Assembly: GCA_910588135.1 (NCBI GenBank)
Contig: CAJUOT010000021.1
Coordinates: 1-25,214, forward strand
Direction of reading: 5' to 3'
Source of the DNA: an uncultured Oscillospiraceae bacterium
Lineage (GTDB): Bacteria > Bacillota > Clostridia > Oscillospirales > Oscillospiraceae
Length of the DNA stretch: 25,214 nt
How positions within the stretch are numbered: position 1 is the stretch's first letter; every line of letters starts with the position of its first letter. Positions 7,520 through 13,939 of this stretch are shown here, one piece after another. The notes under the pieces are model-generated. The model did no database searches and had not been told where the DNA came from. It worked only from the letters and a program-made list of their open reading frames with translations. Both the position numbers and the translations under genes were made by a program.

Positions 7520-7549
7520 GGGTCCCCGCCGCGAGCGCGGCGGGGACCC
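7520..7549 (-). terminator. Hairpin directly after the AIM24-family gene
   Basis: A 13-base perfect stem (7520-7532 with 7537-7549) closes a GAGC loop, seven bases past the stop codon at 7557-7559. The T-rich run is on the plus side only, so for the minus gene it is an imperfect intrinsic terminator. Its core resembles the hairpin at 7432-7471. Confidence 0.6.
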
Positions 7550-7556
7550 TTTCCTT

Positions 7557-8231
7557 TTATTTCGAGGGGAGAATCGCCGCGATGGCCCCGGCGAAGTTGC
7601 TGATGGGCATGGTCTGGAGCACCACCCGGCCCGGGCCGGTGACGATGGTGTTGAACAGCCCCTCGCCGCCGAACAGCACGTTCTTGACCCCCTTCACCGA
7701 CTGCACGTCCACGGTGCAGGTGGCGTCGATCATGGCCAGGTTGCCGGTGTCCACCACGATCTGCTGCCCCGGCTGCAGGTCGTACTCCACGGCGGAGCCG
7801 TCGATCTCCAAAAACGCAGTGCCGTGGCCAGAGAGCTTTTGCAGGATGAAGCCCTCGCCGCTGAAGAAGCCCGCCATCCCCTTCTTCTGGAAGAATATGG
7901 ACAGCTCCACCCCCTGCTCCGAGGCAAGGAAGCCCGACTTCTGCACCACGATGGGCCGGTCGGGGGTGATGTCCACCGCCCGGATGGAGCCGGGAAAGCT
8001 GGAGGCAAAGGCGATCATGCCCGGGCCGCCCCGGGCGGTATAGGTATTCTGGAACATGGACTCGCCGGAGAACATCCGGCCAAAGGCTTTGCCGATACCG
8101 CCGGCGCTGGTCTGCATCTCCATATTGGGGGACATCCAGACCATGGAGCCCTTCTCGGTAATCATGGATTCGTTGGCCTCCACGTCGCAGATGACGACGG
8201 GCATGGGTTCGCCTGTGATATTGTAACGCAT
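7557..8231 (-). CDS. AIM24/TIGR00266 family protein
   Basis: This 224-residue protein belongs to the AIM24 (TIGR00266) family, a beta-rich tryptophan-RNA-binding-attenuator-like fold of unclear role in bacteria. Recognisable family blocks are the opening with VEANESMITEKGSMVWM, the glycine-rich GGIGKAFGRMFSGESMFQNTY, GSGF-type segments around GFFSGEGFILQKLSGHG, and the FGGEGLFNTIVTGPGRV block near the end. There is no signal peptide and no membrane helix, so it should be cytoplasmic. The ATG at 8231 has GGAGG eight bases upstream. Downstream lie two degenerate copies of its last 40 or so bases with hairpins, and upstream lies an inverted repeat around the promoter. Confidence 0.92.
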   Translation of the reverse strand: MRYNITGEPMPVVICDVEANESMITEKGSMVWMSPNMEMQTSAGGIGKAFGRMFSGESMFQNTYTARGGPGMIAFASSFPGSIRAVDITPDRPIVVQKSGFLASEQGVELSIFFQKKGMAGFFSGEGFILQKLSGHGTAFLEIDGSAVEYDLQPGQQIVVDTGNLAMIDATCTVDVQSVKGVKNVLFGGEGLFNTIVTGPGRVVLQTMPISNFAGAIAAILPSK

Positions 8232-8268
8232 GGGTATTTCCTCCCTCTCACGATGTTATTGAGAAACG

Positions 8269-8314
8269 GCGCGCCGCCTCCCCGGATAGTATACACCCAA
8301 GGGGGGCGGCGCGC
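8269..8314. promoter_or_regulatory. Inverted repeat embracing the AIM24-family promoter -10 box
   Basis: Arms at 8269-8283 and 8301-8314 pair over about 14 bases (GCGCGCCGCC against GGCGGCGCGC, plus the CCCC/GGGG ends, one mismatch). The 17-base centre contains the -10 box. The position fits an operator or a hairpin that could form in single-stranded DNA; no regulator is identified. Confidence 0.5.
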
Positions 8315-8316
8315 AA
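8288..8316 (-). promoter_or_regulatory. Probable promoter of the AIM24-family gene
   Basis: The minus strand shows TTGCGC (8311-8316), a 17-base spacer and TATACT (8288-8293). The -35 box matches only in its first half. Confidence 0.55.
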
Positions 8317-8328
8317 TTCAAAATTTAT

Positions 8329-8367
8329 TTATTTCAGATGCCGGATATCCCGGTTGAGGCGGACATT
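8329..8367 (-). repeat. Echo of the glgP 3' end
   Basis: On the minus strand this reads NVRLNRDIRHLK and a TAA stop; the true glgP C-terminus is TIAQYNRDIWHLK and stop. The shared CCCGGTTG cores lie 76 bases apart (8349-8356 and 8425-8432), with a GC-rich hairpin between them. The copy is out of frame with glgP and has no start of its own. Confidence 0.75.
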
Positions 8368-8373
8368 GGAGCA

Positions 8374-8400
8374 CGTCCCCCGCCCGCCGGGCGGGGGACG
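8374..8400 (-). terminator. Hairpin directly after glgP
   Basis: A 12-base perfect stem (8374-8385 with 8389-8400) closes a GCC loop, four bases past the glgP stop codon. No T-run follows on the minus strand, so it is not a canonical intrinsic terminator. Confidence 0.5.
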
Positions 8401-8404
8401 CAGC

Positions 8405-10723
8405 TCACTTCAAATGCCAGATGTCCCGGTTGTATTGGGCGATGGTGCGGTCGCTGGAGAAGAAGCCGCAGCGGGCGGTGTTCACCAGCATCTTCCGCGC
8501 CCAGAAGGGCTTGTCGCCGTAGTCGCGGATGGCCCGGTCCCGGGCGCCGATATAGCTCTCCACGTCCAGCAGGGACATGAACCAGTCCTTGCCGGTGATG
8601 TCCGTCCACAGGGCCTTCAGGGCGGCCGCGTCGCCGTACTGGGTGAGGACTGGGTCCAGCAGGAAGTCCACCAGCGGCTTCACGTCCGGGCGGTGATAGT
8701 AGATCTCGGACTGGTAGCCTTTCTTGGGGTCCCGCGCCTTCTGGTCGTACAGCTCAATGACCCAGTTGCTGGACGCGCCGAAGGTGTAGATGTTGTCCGG
8801 CCCCACCAGGTCGGCGATCTCCACATTGGCCCCGTCCCGGGTGCCCAGGGTGATGGCGCCGTTGGCCATGAACTTCATGTTGCCGGTGCCGCTGGCCTCT
8901 TTGGAGGCCAGGGAAATCTGCTCGGAGATGTCGCAGGCGGGGATCAGCTTTTCCGCCCAGGACACGTTGTAGTTCTCCACCATCACCACCCGCAGCCAGG
9001 GGCGGACCTGGGGATCGTTCTCAATGAGCTGGCGCAGGCACAGGATCAGGTGGATGATGTGCTTGGCCATCACGTAGGCCGGGGCGGCCTTGGCGCCGAA
9101 GATGACGGTGACGGGCCGCTCGGGGGTGTGCCCCGCCTTGATGTCCAGGTACTTGCGGATCACGTACAGGGCGTTCATCTGCTGGCGCTTGTACTCGTGG
9201 AGGCGCTTCACCTGAATGTCGAACACCGACTCGGGGTCCATCTCAATGCCCTGCTCCCGGCGCAGGGTATCGGCCAGGGCGCGCTTGTTCTCCGCCTTGA
9301 TGGCCAGCATCCGGTCCAGCACGGCCGTGTCGTTGTAGAAATCCATCAGCCCGTTCAGGCGGGTGGGGTCGCAGCGCCACTCCGCCCCCACGCACTCATC
9401 CAGCAGGGCGGCCAGCTGGGGGTTGCACACCTCCAGCCAGCGCCGCAGGGTGACTCCGTTGGTCTTGTTGTTGAACTTCTCCGGGTAGATGTCGTAAAAA
9501 TGCCTCAGCTCGGAGCCCTTCAAAATTTCGGTGTGCAGGGCCGCCACGCCGTTCACCGAGTAGCCGTAGTGGATGTCCAGGTGGGCCATGTGGACGGTCT
9601 CGGCCGCCGTCTCTTTGCCGTCCTTGCCGGTGTGCTTCTGGGTCTGGATGATGCCCACGGCCGGGTCGGGATGGGCGGCCTTCGCCCGCGCGTCCAGCTC
9701 CCGGAGGATGGGCACCAGCTGGGGGGCCACCTTCTCGATGAAGGGGAGGGGCCACTTCTCCAGGGCCTCGGCCAGGATGGTGTGGTTGGTGTAGGCGCAG
9801 GTTTTGGCCACCTGCTCCACCGCCTCGTCCATGGTCAGGCCCCGCTCCACCAGCAGGCGCGTGAGCTCCGGGATGACCATGGAGGGGTGGGTGTCGTTGA
9901 TCTGGATGACCACGTGCTCGCTGATGGCGCGGGGATCAAAGCCCCGCTCCTCCAGCTCTTTCAGCACCAGCTGGGCCCCGGCGGACACCATGAAATACTG
10001 CTGGTACACCCGCAGCAGCCGCCCCGCCTCGTCGCTGTCGTCGGGGTACAGGAAGGAGGTGAGCCGGGCGGGCAGGTCGCCCTTGTCGAAGTCAATGCCC
10101 GCGGCGGGGGCCGGGGCGGGGTGCTCCACGTCGAACAGGTGCAGGCGGTTGGCCACCCCCGTGTGAGCGCCGGGCACGGCGATGTCAAACAGCTTCGCCT
10201 TCACCGGGCCGAAGCCGAAGGGCACCTGGAACTCAACCCCGGTGGGGATCAGCCAGCCCTCGTCCTGAATCCAGGGGTTGGGCCGCTCGGTCTGCTTGTT
10301 GTGCTCCAGCTTCTGCTCAAACAGGCCGTAGTGGTAGTTCAGGCCCACGCCGTCCCCCGGCAGGCCCAGGGCCGCGATGGAATCCAGGAAGCAGGCCGCC
10401 AGACGGCCCAGGCCGCCGTTGCCCAGGGAGGGCTCGGGCTCCGCGCCCTCAATGGCGGACAGGGACTTGCCGCACTGGGCCAGCACATCCTTTACCTCGT
10501 CGAAAACACCCAGGGCCAGCAGGTTGTTGCTCAGCAGCTTGCCGATGAGGAATTCCGCGGAGAAGTAGTACAGCTTCCGCTCCCCCCGGGGAGCCGGACG
10601 GGCCTGGGACAGCTCCTGGGTGAGCTGGAGCAGCACGTGGTAGAGCTGTTCCTCCCCGCACTGGGCCAGCTCCAGGCCGTATCTGGCCTGGGCCAGCTCC
10701 TGCATCCGTTGTTTGACGTCCAT
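8405..10723 (-). CDS. glgP: Glycogen/maltodextrin phosphorylase
   Basis: This enzyme removes glucose-1-phosphate from the non-reducing ends of alpha-1,4-glucans, using pyridoxal phosphate. The 772-residue protein carries the family PLP block EASGTGNMKFMANGA with the Schiff-base Lys at about 617, followed by GTRDGANVEI. The N-terminal half has the YYFSAEFLIGKLLSNNL segment and EPSLGNGGLGRLAACFLDS. The length is near the lower end for the family. The ATG at 10723 was chosen because AAAGGAG lies seven bases upstream and the protein aligns from there; the frame stays open further upstream without meaning. It stands alone, away from other glycogen genes. Its last 12 codons are echoed downstream at 8329-8367. 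Confidence 0.96.
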   Translation of the reverse strand: MDVKQRMQELAQARYGLELAQCGEEQLYHVLLQLTQELSQARPAPRGERKLYYFSAEFLIGKLLSNNLLALGVFDEVKDVLAQCGKSLSAIEGAEPEPSLGNGGLGRLAACFLDSIAALGLPGDGVGLNYHYGLFEQKLEHNKQTERPNPWIQDEGWLIPTGVEFQVPFGFGPVKAKLFDIAVPGAHTGVANRLHLFDVEHPAPAPAAGIDFDKGDLPARLTSFLYPDDSDEAGRLLRVYQQYFMVSAGAQLVLKELEERGFDPRAISEHVVIQINDTHPSMVIPELTRLLVERGLTMDEAVEQVAKTCAYTNHTILAEALEKWPLPFIEKVAPQLVPILRELDARAKAAHPDPAVGIIQTQKHTGKDGKETAAETVHMAHLDIHYGYSVNGVAALHTEILKGSELRHFYDIYPEKFNNKTNGVTLRRWLEVCNPQLAALLDECVGAEWRCDPTRLNGLMDFYNDTAVLDRMLAIKAENKRALADTLRREQGIEMDPESVFDIQVKRLHEYKRQQMNALYVIRKYLDIKAGHTPERPVTVIFGAKAAPAYVMAKHIIHLILCLRQLIENDPQVRPWLRVVMVENYNVSWAEKLIPACDISEQISLASKEASGTGNMKFMANGAITLGTRDGANVEIADLVGPDNIYTFGASSNWVIELYDQKARDPKKGYQSEIYYHRPDVKPLVDFLLDPVLTQYGDAAALKALWTDITGKDWFMSLLDVESYIGARDRAIRDYGDKPFWARKMLVNTARCGFFSSDRTIAQYNRDIWHLK

Positions 10724-10826
10724 ATACGGTCTCCTTTCAAATCCAATGATGCCGCGGCAGCGGCGGGTCTGAAAACGGTTTTTTCCGGGCGCCGGGGCCC
10801 CGCGGGGCCTCCCGGTCTCCACGGAA

Positions 10827-10855
10827 AGTATAGCCTCCTTCGCCCGTTTCGTCAA
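10827..10855 (-). promoter_or_regulatory. Sigma-A promoter of glgP
   Basis: The minus strand shows TTGACG (10850-10855), a 17-base spacer and TATACT (10827-10832). The roughly 100-base leader that follows contains a GC-rich hairpin near 10792-10815 with no T-run after it; its role is unknown. Confidence 0.8.
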
Positions 10856-10923
10856 AGGTTTTCTCAACAAAAATATGGAGTGTTTCCCTGATTTTTCAGG
10901 CATAACATATGAAAACAGGGGTG

Positions 10924-10958
10924 AAAAAGGCCCCAGGATCATATCCTGGGGCCTTTTT
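10924..10958 (-). terminator. Intrinsic terminator of the beta-helix/SLH gene
   Basis: A 16-base stem (10924-10939 with 10943-10958) closes a CAT loop and has A/T tracts at its base, giving a T-run on both strands. It lies 28 bases past the stop codon at 10986-10988. Confidence 0.9.
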
Positions 10959-10985
10959 TTGCCATTTGCTTCGGATGCGCGCGGC

Positions 10986-12593
10986 TCAGGCCGCCGCGTT
11001 CAGGGCCGCCTCCAGCTTGGCGAAGAAGTCGTCGAAGATGACCTGGGCGTCCTCGCCCATGATGACGTCATCCCACGCGCCCTCCAGCTCAATGAACAGC
11101 TCATCCGCGGAAAGCTCCACGCCCGCGTACACCGCGTAGCGGTTCAGGAACTCCTGAAGCTCGCCCTCGGGGCTCACGTCCAGGCTCTCCACGCTGCGCA
11201 GAACCAGGTCGTCGGGCCGGAAGTTGCCGTCCTTGTCGGCCAGCGCGATACCCATATCCTGGGCCCAGCCGATAGCAACCGCCCACTCGTGATCCTCGGG
11301 CACATCGGGGAAGTCGGACAGCTCCCACTCGGGCTCGCCGCTCTGCTCCCACAGGTAGCCGATGGCGTCCGCCCGGGTGAACAGGCCCGCCAACGGCACC
11401 TCGGGCTCGTCGATGACGGTGCCGCCGGGGATCGTTCCGCCGTTATTGTTATCATCGCCATTGGGGATTGCCCAGCGGGAAACCAGATCAAGCCAGTCTC
11501 CGTCACTCACCTCAAGCATATTTCCAAGCTCGGGATCTTCATTTTCACCGGGCCAGCAGTTAGTCCAGCCGGCCAAGCTGCCCTTGCCCACCACAGATGT
11601 CTCCGGGTCGCTCTCTACCGTAACATTACGCCAACCGTCAAGGGCGAGATCATTGTCCTGCTTGTTCCCGTAAAAGTCATAGGCATCATTGCCGTAAATG
11701 GCGGTATTATTCATTTCAACGGTCGAATTTTCGATATACATACCACCGCCGCCGGCGCCGGCATGGTTATCGGTTACGGTCACATTGTTCATCGTAAGCT
11801 TTCCGGCACTATTCACATCTATGCCAGCGCCAGTCGCTAAAGCGGAGTTCCCGGACACATTGACATTGTCCATCTTAACACTGCCGCACTGATTGATCTC
11901 TATGCCGCCGCCAAAGCCGCCGTTGAAACCACCATATTGCTCATCCGCTATACCGTCTGCCTTATTGCCGGTGACCGTCACGTTTGTCAGCGTAACGTCG
12001 CTTTTCATTGCGGAAATACCGCCGCCGCCATTGCCATAGCCGTTCTTGTTTTCCGTCTTGATCTCCGTTTTATTATCGCTGACATCGACATTCTCCAAGG
12101 TCAGGCTGCCGCCCACCACGGATACGCCGCCACCGCTGCCTGCGGAATTCCCAGTGATGACACTGTCCTTCACGGTGAGGCTGCCGTTTGAAACATCCAC
12201 GCCACCGCCGTCTCTGCTTGCGTTTCCGCCAGTGATGGTGCCCTTCTTGCCGTCCTCATCCGCACCGTTCACGGTCAAGCTCGCGCCATCCTTTACAGTG
12301 ATGACGGATCCCTGTTCCCCCTTGCCGTCGATGGTGTTGCCGTTTAGATTCAGGGTAATGTTCGCGTCCGTGCCGGAGATGCTGATGCTGCCTTCGCCCT
12401 CCTTGCGCTCCACCGTCCCGAGGAGCGTAATGGTATCCCCCTCACGGGTGATCTCAGTGCCAGTGTATTCCTTGTTGTCGATTACATTCTGGAGATCAGT
12501 AAACGTCGCCGCGAAGGACGGCATCACCATCCCCGCACACAGCGCCAGGGACAGGCCCACGGACAGGGCCTTGGGAAGAAATTTCTTTGCCAT
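10986..12593 (-). CDS. Secreted right-handed beta-helix protein with one SLH-like domain
   Basis: This 535-residue exported protein has a signal peptide ending near SFAA at 26-29. A right-handed beta-helix spans about 70-330, made of repeated units such as GGGVDVSNGSLTVKDSVITGN and GGGISAMKSDVTLTNVTVTGN, the Asn/Gly ladder typical of the fold. A linker of Gly/Asn follows. One SLH-like domain lies at about 401-490: LFTRADAIGYLW, FPDVPEDHEWAVAIGWAQDMGIA and DGNFRPDD. Such proteins usually sit on the cell surface; adhesion or glycan binding is inference. The ATG at 12593 follows AAGGAGG with an eight-base spacer. The leader carries two c-di-GMP-I riboswitches, so expression follows the lifestyle signal. 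The helix part is visibly less GC-rich than the C-terminal part (31 of 60 at 12001-12060 against 38 of 60 at 11041-11100), which hints at module exchange. Confidence 0.9.
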   Translation of the reverse strand: MAKKFLPKALSVGLSLALCAGMVMPSFAATFTDLQNVIDNKEYTGTEITREGDTITLLGTVERKEGEGSISISGTDANITLNLNGNTIDGKGEQGSVITVKDGASLTVNGADEDGKKGTITGGNASRDGGGVDVSNGSLTVKDSVITGNSAGSGGGVSVVGGSLTLENVDVSDNKTEIKTENKNGYGNGGGGISAMKSDVTLTNVTVTGNKADGIADEQYGGFNGGFGGGIEINQCGSVKMDNVNVSGNSALATGAGIDVNSAGKLTMNNVTVTDNHAGAGGGGMYIENSTVEMNNTAIYGNDAYDFYGNKQDNDLALDGWRNVTVESDPETSVVGKGSLAGWTNCWPGENEDPELGNMLEVSDGDWLDLVSRWAIPNGDDNNNGGTIPGGTVIDEPEVPLAGLFTRADAIGYLWEQSGEPEWELSDFPDVPEDHEWAVAIGWAQDMGIALADKDGNFRPDDLVLRSVESLDVSPEGELQEFLNRYAVYAGVELSADELFIELEGAWDDVIMGEDAQVIFDDFFAKLEAALNAAA

Positions 12594-12594
12594 G

Positions 12595-12632
12595 ATTTCA
12601 TCCTCCTTATTAAGTTATTTGGAAGTTGAAAT
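12595..12632 (-). promoter_or_regulatory. Possible Shine-Dalgarno sequestering hairpin after riboswitch 2
   Basis: In the RNA, AUUUCA-A-CUUCC (12621-12632) can pair with GGAGG-A-UGAAAU (12595-12606) across a 14-base loop, with one A-A mismatch and one G-U pair. This would hide the ribosome site of the beta-helix gene. The UUUCA part of the upstream arm can alternatively pair with UGAAA (12710-12714) as the closing stem of the aptamer, so the two structures exclude each other. Confidence 0.6.
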
Positions 12633-12714
12633 TCCGGCAGCTGGGCAGGCATGGCGTCTCCGCTTTAGCCCCCTTGCTTTGCGTCCCACCATTTCCGATG
12701 GTTTGCCTTTTTCA
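12627..12714 (-). promoter_or_regulatory. c-di-GMP-I (GEMM-I) riboswitch, downstream copy
   Basis: The minus strand reads AGGCAAACC, then a stem CCAUCG/UGGUGG capped by a GAAA tetraloop, then GGGACGCAAAGC, GGGGCUAAAG and a 3' part AUGCCUGCCCAGCUGCCGGA. These are the conserved blocks of the GEMM-I aptamer in order. The G just before CAAA is kept; in this family, from memory, A at that site marks cGAMP sensors. A closing stem UGAAA/UUUCA joins the ends. No terminator follows; the expression platform seems to be the ribosome-site hairpin at 12595-12632. Confidence 0.87.
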
Positions 12715-12807
12715 GAATCGCTGGGGATCGCTCCGAGGTTTGGTTTCTGCCCCGCCTACCGCCCTCCTTCTCTGTAGGGGCTGTTCTTTTCTTGTGAAAC
12801 AAGAAAA

Positions 12808-12829
12808 GAGTTGCGCCTAGGCGCAACTC
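12808..12829 (-). terminator. Riboswitch-controlled terminator after the upstream c-di-GMP aptamer
   Basis: A perfect 22-base palindrome is followed on the minus strand by TTTTCTTG. It lies 34 bases downstream of aptamer 1 and upstream of aptamer 2, with no open gene before it, so it is a leader terminator. Its 5' arm contains UUGCGCC, complementary to GGCGCAA in the core of aptamer 1 (12904-12910), which suggests a competing antiterminator pairing. A second A/T-rich hairpin (12786-12808) follows directly. Confidence 0.82.
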
Positions 12830-12863
12830 TCCAGAATTACCATTTGAAGACGGCCATGCCGTC

Positions 12864-12937
12864 TGCAGCTGGCTGCCACCCGTTTTGGGAAGGCCCTGTA
12901 GCTTTGCGCCGCCGGCTTTCACCGGGTTTGCCCTTGA
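12864..12937 (-). promoter_or_regulatory. c-di-GMP-I (GEMM-I) riboswitch, upstream copy
   Basis: The minus strand reads GGGCAAACC, a CCGGU/GCCGG stem with a GAAA tetraloop, GGCGCAAAGCUACAGGGCCU, a short variable hairpin and UGGCAGCCAGCUGC. These match the GEMM-I consensus block by block, including the G before CAAA and the GCAAAGC core. It begins almost at the predicted transcription start. A small perfect hairpin (12849-12863) and a terminator (12808-12829) follow, so this copy probably controls transcription. Confidence 0.9.
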
Positions 12938-12944
12938 TATGCAT

Positions 12945-12973
12945 AGTATAGCAGATACACGAACGCTTGTCAA
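12945..12973 (-). promoter_or_regulatory. Strong sigma-A promoter of the riboswitch leader
   Basis: The minus strand shows a perfect TTGACA (12968-12973), a 17-base spacer and TATACT (12945-12950). An A-rich stretch just upstream of the -35 box may act as an UP element. The start near 12938 gives a leader of about 345 bases before the beta-helix gene. Confidence 0.88.
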
Positions 12974-13091
12974 GGGCTTTTTGAAATTTGTTCGAGTTTT
13001 TCTTCTCGTGCATCCTGGGTGCCATTCTACCACATTCCCGGGCAAAATGCAACCATGCCTGCCCCCGTCCGCAGAAAATGCCGCCACGCAC

Positions 13092-13120
13092 TTGAAATGC
13101 CAGGGAAAGTGTGATATATT
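13092..13120 (+). promoter_or_regulatory. Sigma-A promoter of yebC
   Basis: TTGAAA (13092-13097), a 17-base spacer and TATATT (13115-13120). It is divergent from the riboswitch promoter. Confidence 0.75.
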
Positions 13121-13178
13121 GCAGGGTGAATTTTATGCCCACCGGGCTTAACCTCACAACGAAGGGAACGATACCACC

Positions 13179-13904
13179 ATGTCAGGACATTCCAAGTGGC
13201 ACAATATCCAGAAAACCAAGGGCGCGGCGGACGCCAAGCGCTCCGCGGCGTTCACCAAGATCGCCCGGGAAATCATCGTGGCCGTCAAGACCGGCGGCTC
13301 CGGCGACCCCGCCAACAACTCCCGTCTGGCCACCGTCATCGCCAAGGCCCGGGCGGCCAATATGCCCAACGACAACATCAAGCGCACCATCGAGAAGGCC
13401 GTGGGCTCCGGCAACGCCAACGACTACGAGGCCATCACCTACGAGGGGTACGGCCCCGGCGGCGTGGCGGTGATCGTGGAGACCCTCACCGACAACCGCA
13501 ACCGCACCGCCTCCGAGGTGCGCCACTGTTTTGACAAGTTCGGCGGCAACCTGGGCGCCACGGGCTGCGTGTCCTGGTCCTTCGACCAGAAGGGCGTATT
13601 GGTGATTGAGCGGGAGGACCTGGACGAGGAAACCGCCATGATGGACGCCCTGGACTGCGGCGCGGCCGACTTTGAGGCGGACGAGGACTGCTTCACCGTA
13701 TACACCGCCCCGGACGATTTCGCCGCGGTGGTGGCCGCCATGGAGGAGAAGGGCTACGTGTTCGCCTCCGCCAAGGTGGAGATGGTGCCCCAGAACTACG
13801 TCGCCCTCTCCGGCGAAGGGGATATCAAGAACATGGAGAAGCTCATCGACAACATGGAGGACAACGACGACGTGCAGAACGTCTGGCACAACTGGGACGA
13901 GTAA
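13179..13904 (+). CDS. yebC: YebC/PmpR family protein (TACO1 homologue)
   Basis: The 241-residue product has the hallmark N-terminus MSGHSKWHNIQKTKGAADA, followed by TKIAREIIVAVKTGG and the ARAANMPNDNIKRTIEKAVG block. Family members have been described both as DNA-binding regulators (PmpR) and as translation factors that ease stalling at difficult motifs (TACO1/YebC); the sequence does not decide between these. The length is normal for the family and no residue stands out as missing. The ATG at 13179 is fixed by the conserved N-terminus, with AAGGGA eleven bases upstream. The gene stands alone, divergent from the c-di-GMP-controlled beta-helix gene and convergent with proC. Confidence 0.97.
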   Translation: MSGHSKWHNIQKTKGAADAKRSAAFTKIAREIIVAVKTGGSGDPANNSRLATVIAKARAANMPNDNIKRTIEKAVGSGNANDYEAITYEGYGPGGVAVIVETLTDNRNRTASEVRHCFDKFGGNLGATGCVSWSFDQKGVLVIEREDLDEETAMMDALDCGAADFEADEDCFTVYTAPDDFAAVVAAMEEKGYVFASAKVEMVPQNYVALSGEGDIKNMEKLIDNMEDNDDVQNVWHNWDE

Positions 13905-13912
13905 AACAATTC

Positions 13913-13931
13913 CCCCTGCCCTCGGCAGGGG
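13913..13931. terminator. Bidirectional terminator between yebC and proC
   Basis: An 8-base perfect stem (13913-13920 with 13924-13931) closes a CTC loop in the 35 bases between the two convergent stops. The flanks are AT-rich on both sides, but T-runs are broken. Confidence 0.6.
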
Positions 13932-13939
13932 TAATCGCT

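Noticed and set aside
7391..7600. CRISPR-like array from the regularly spaced similar units
   Set aside because: Only three diverged units at about 82 bases, with hairpins instead of unique spacers, and they translate to the same C-terminus; this is a gene-tail duplication.
5911..8043. 710-codon plus-strand frame across prfB and the AIM24-family gene
   Set aside because: It runs through two known minus-strand genes, their promoters and terminators.
8354..10891. 845-codon open frame on the plus strand opposite glgP
   Set aside because: It has the same Val/His/Gln-rich shadow composition; glgP on the minus strand is certain.
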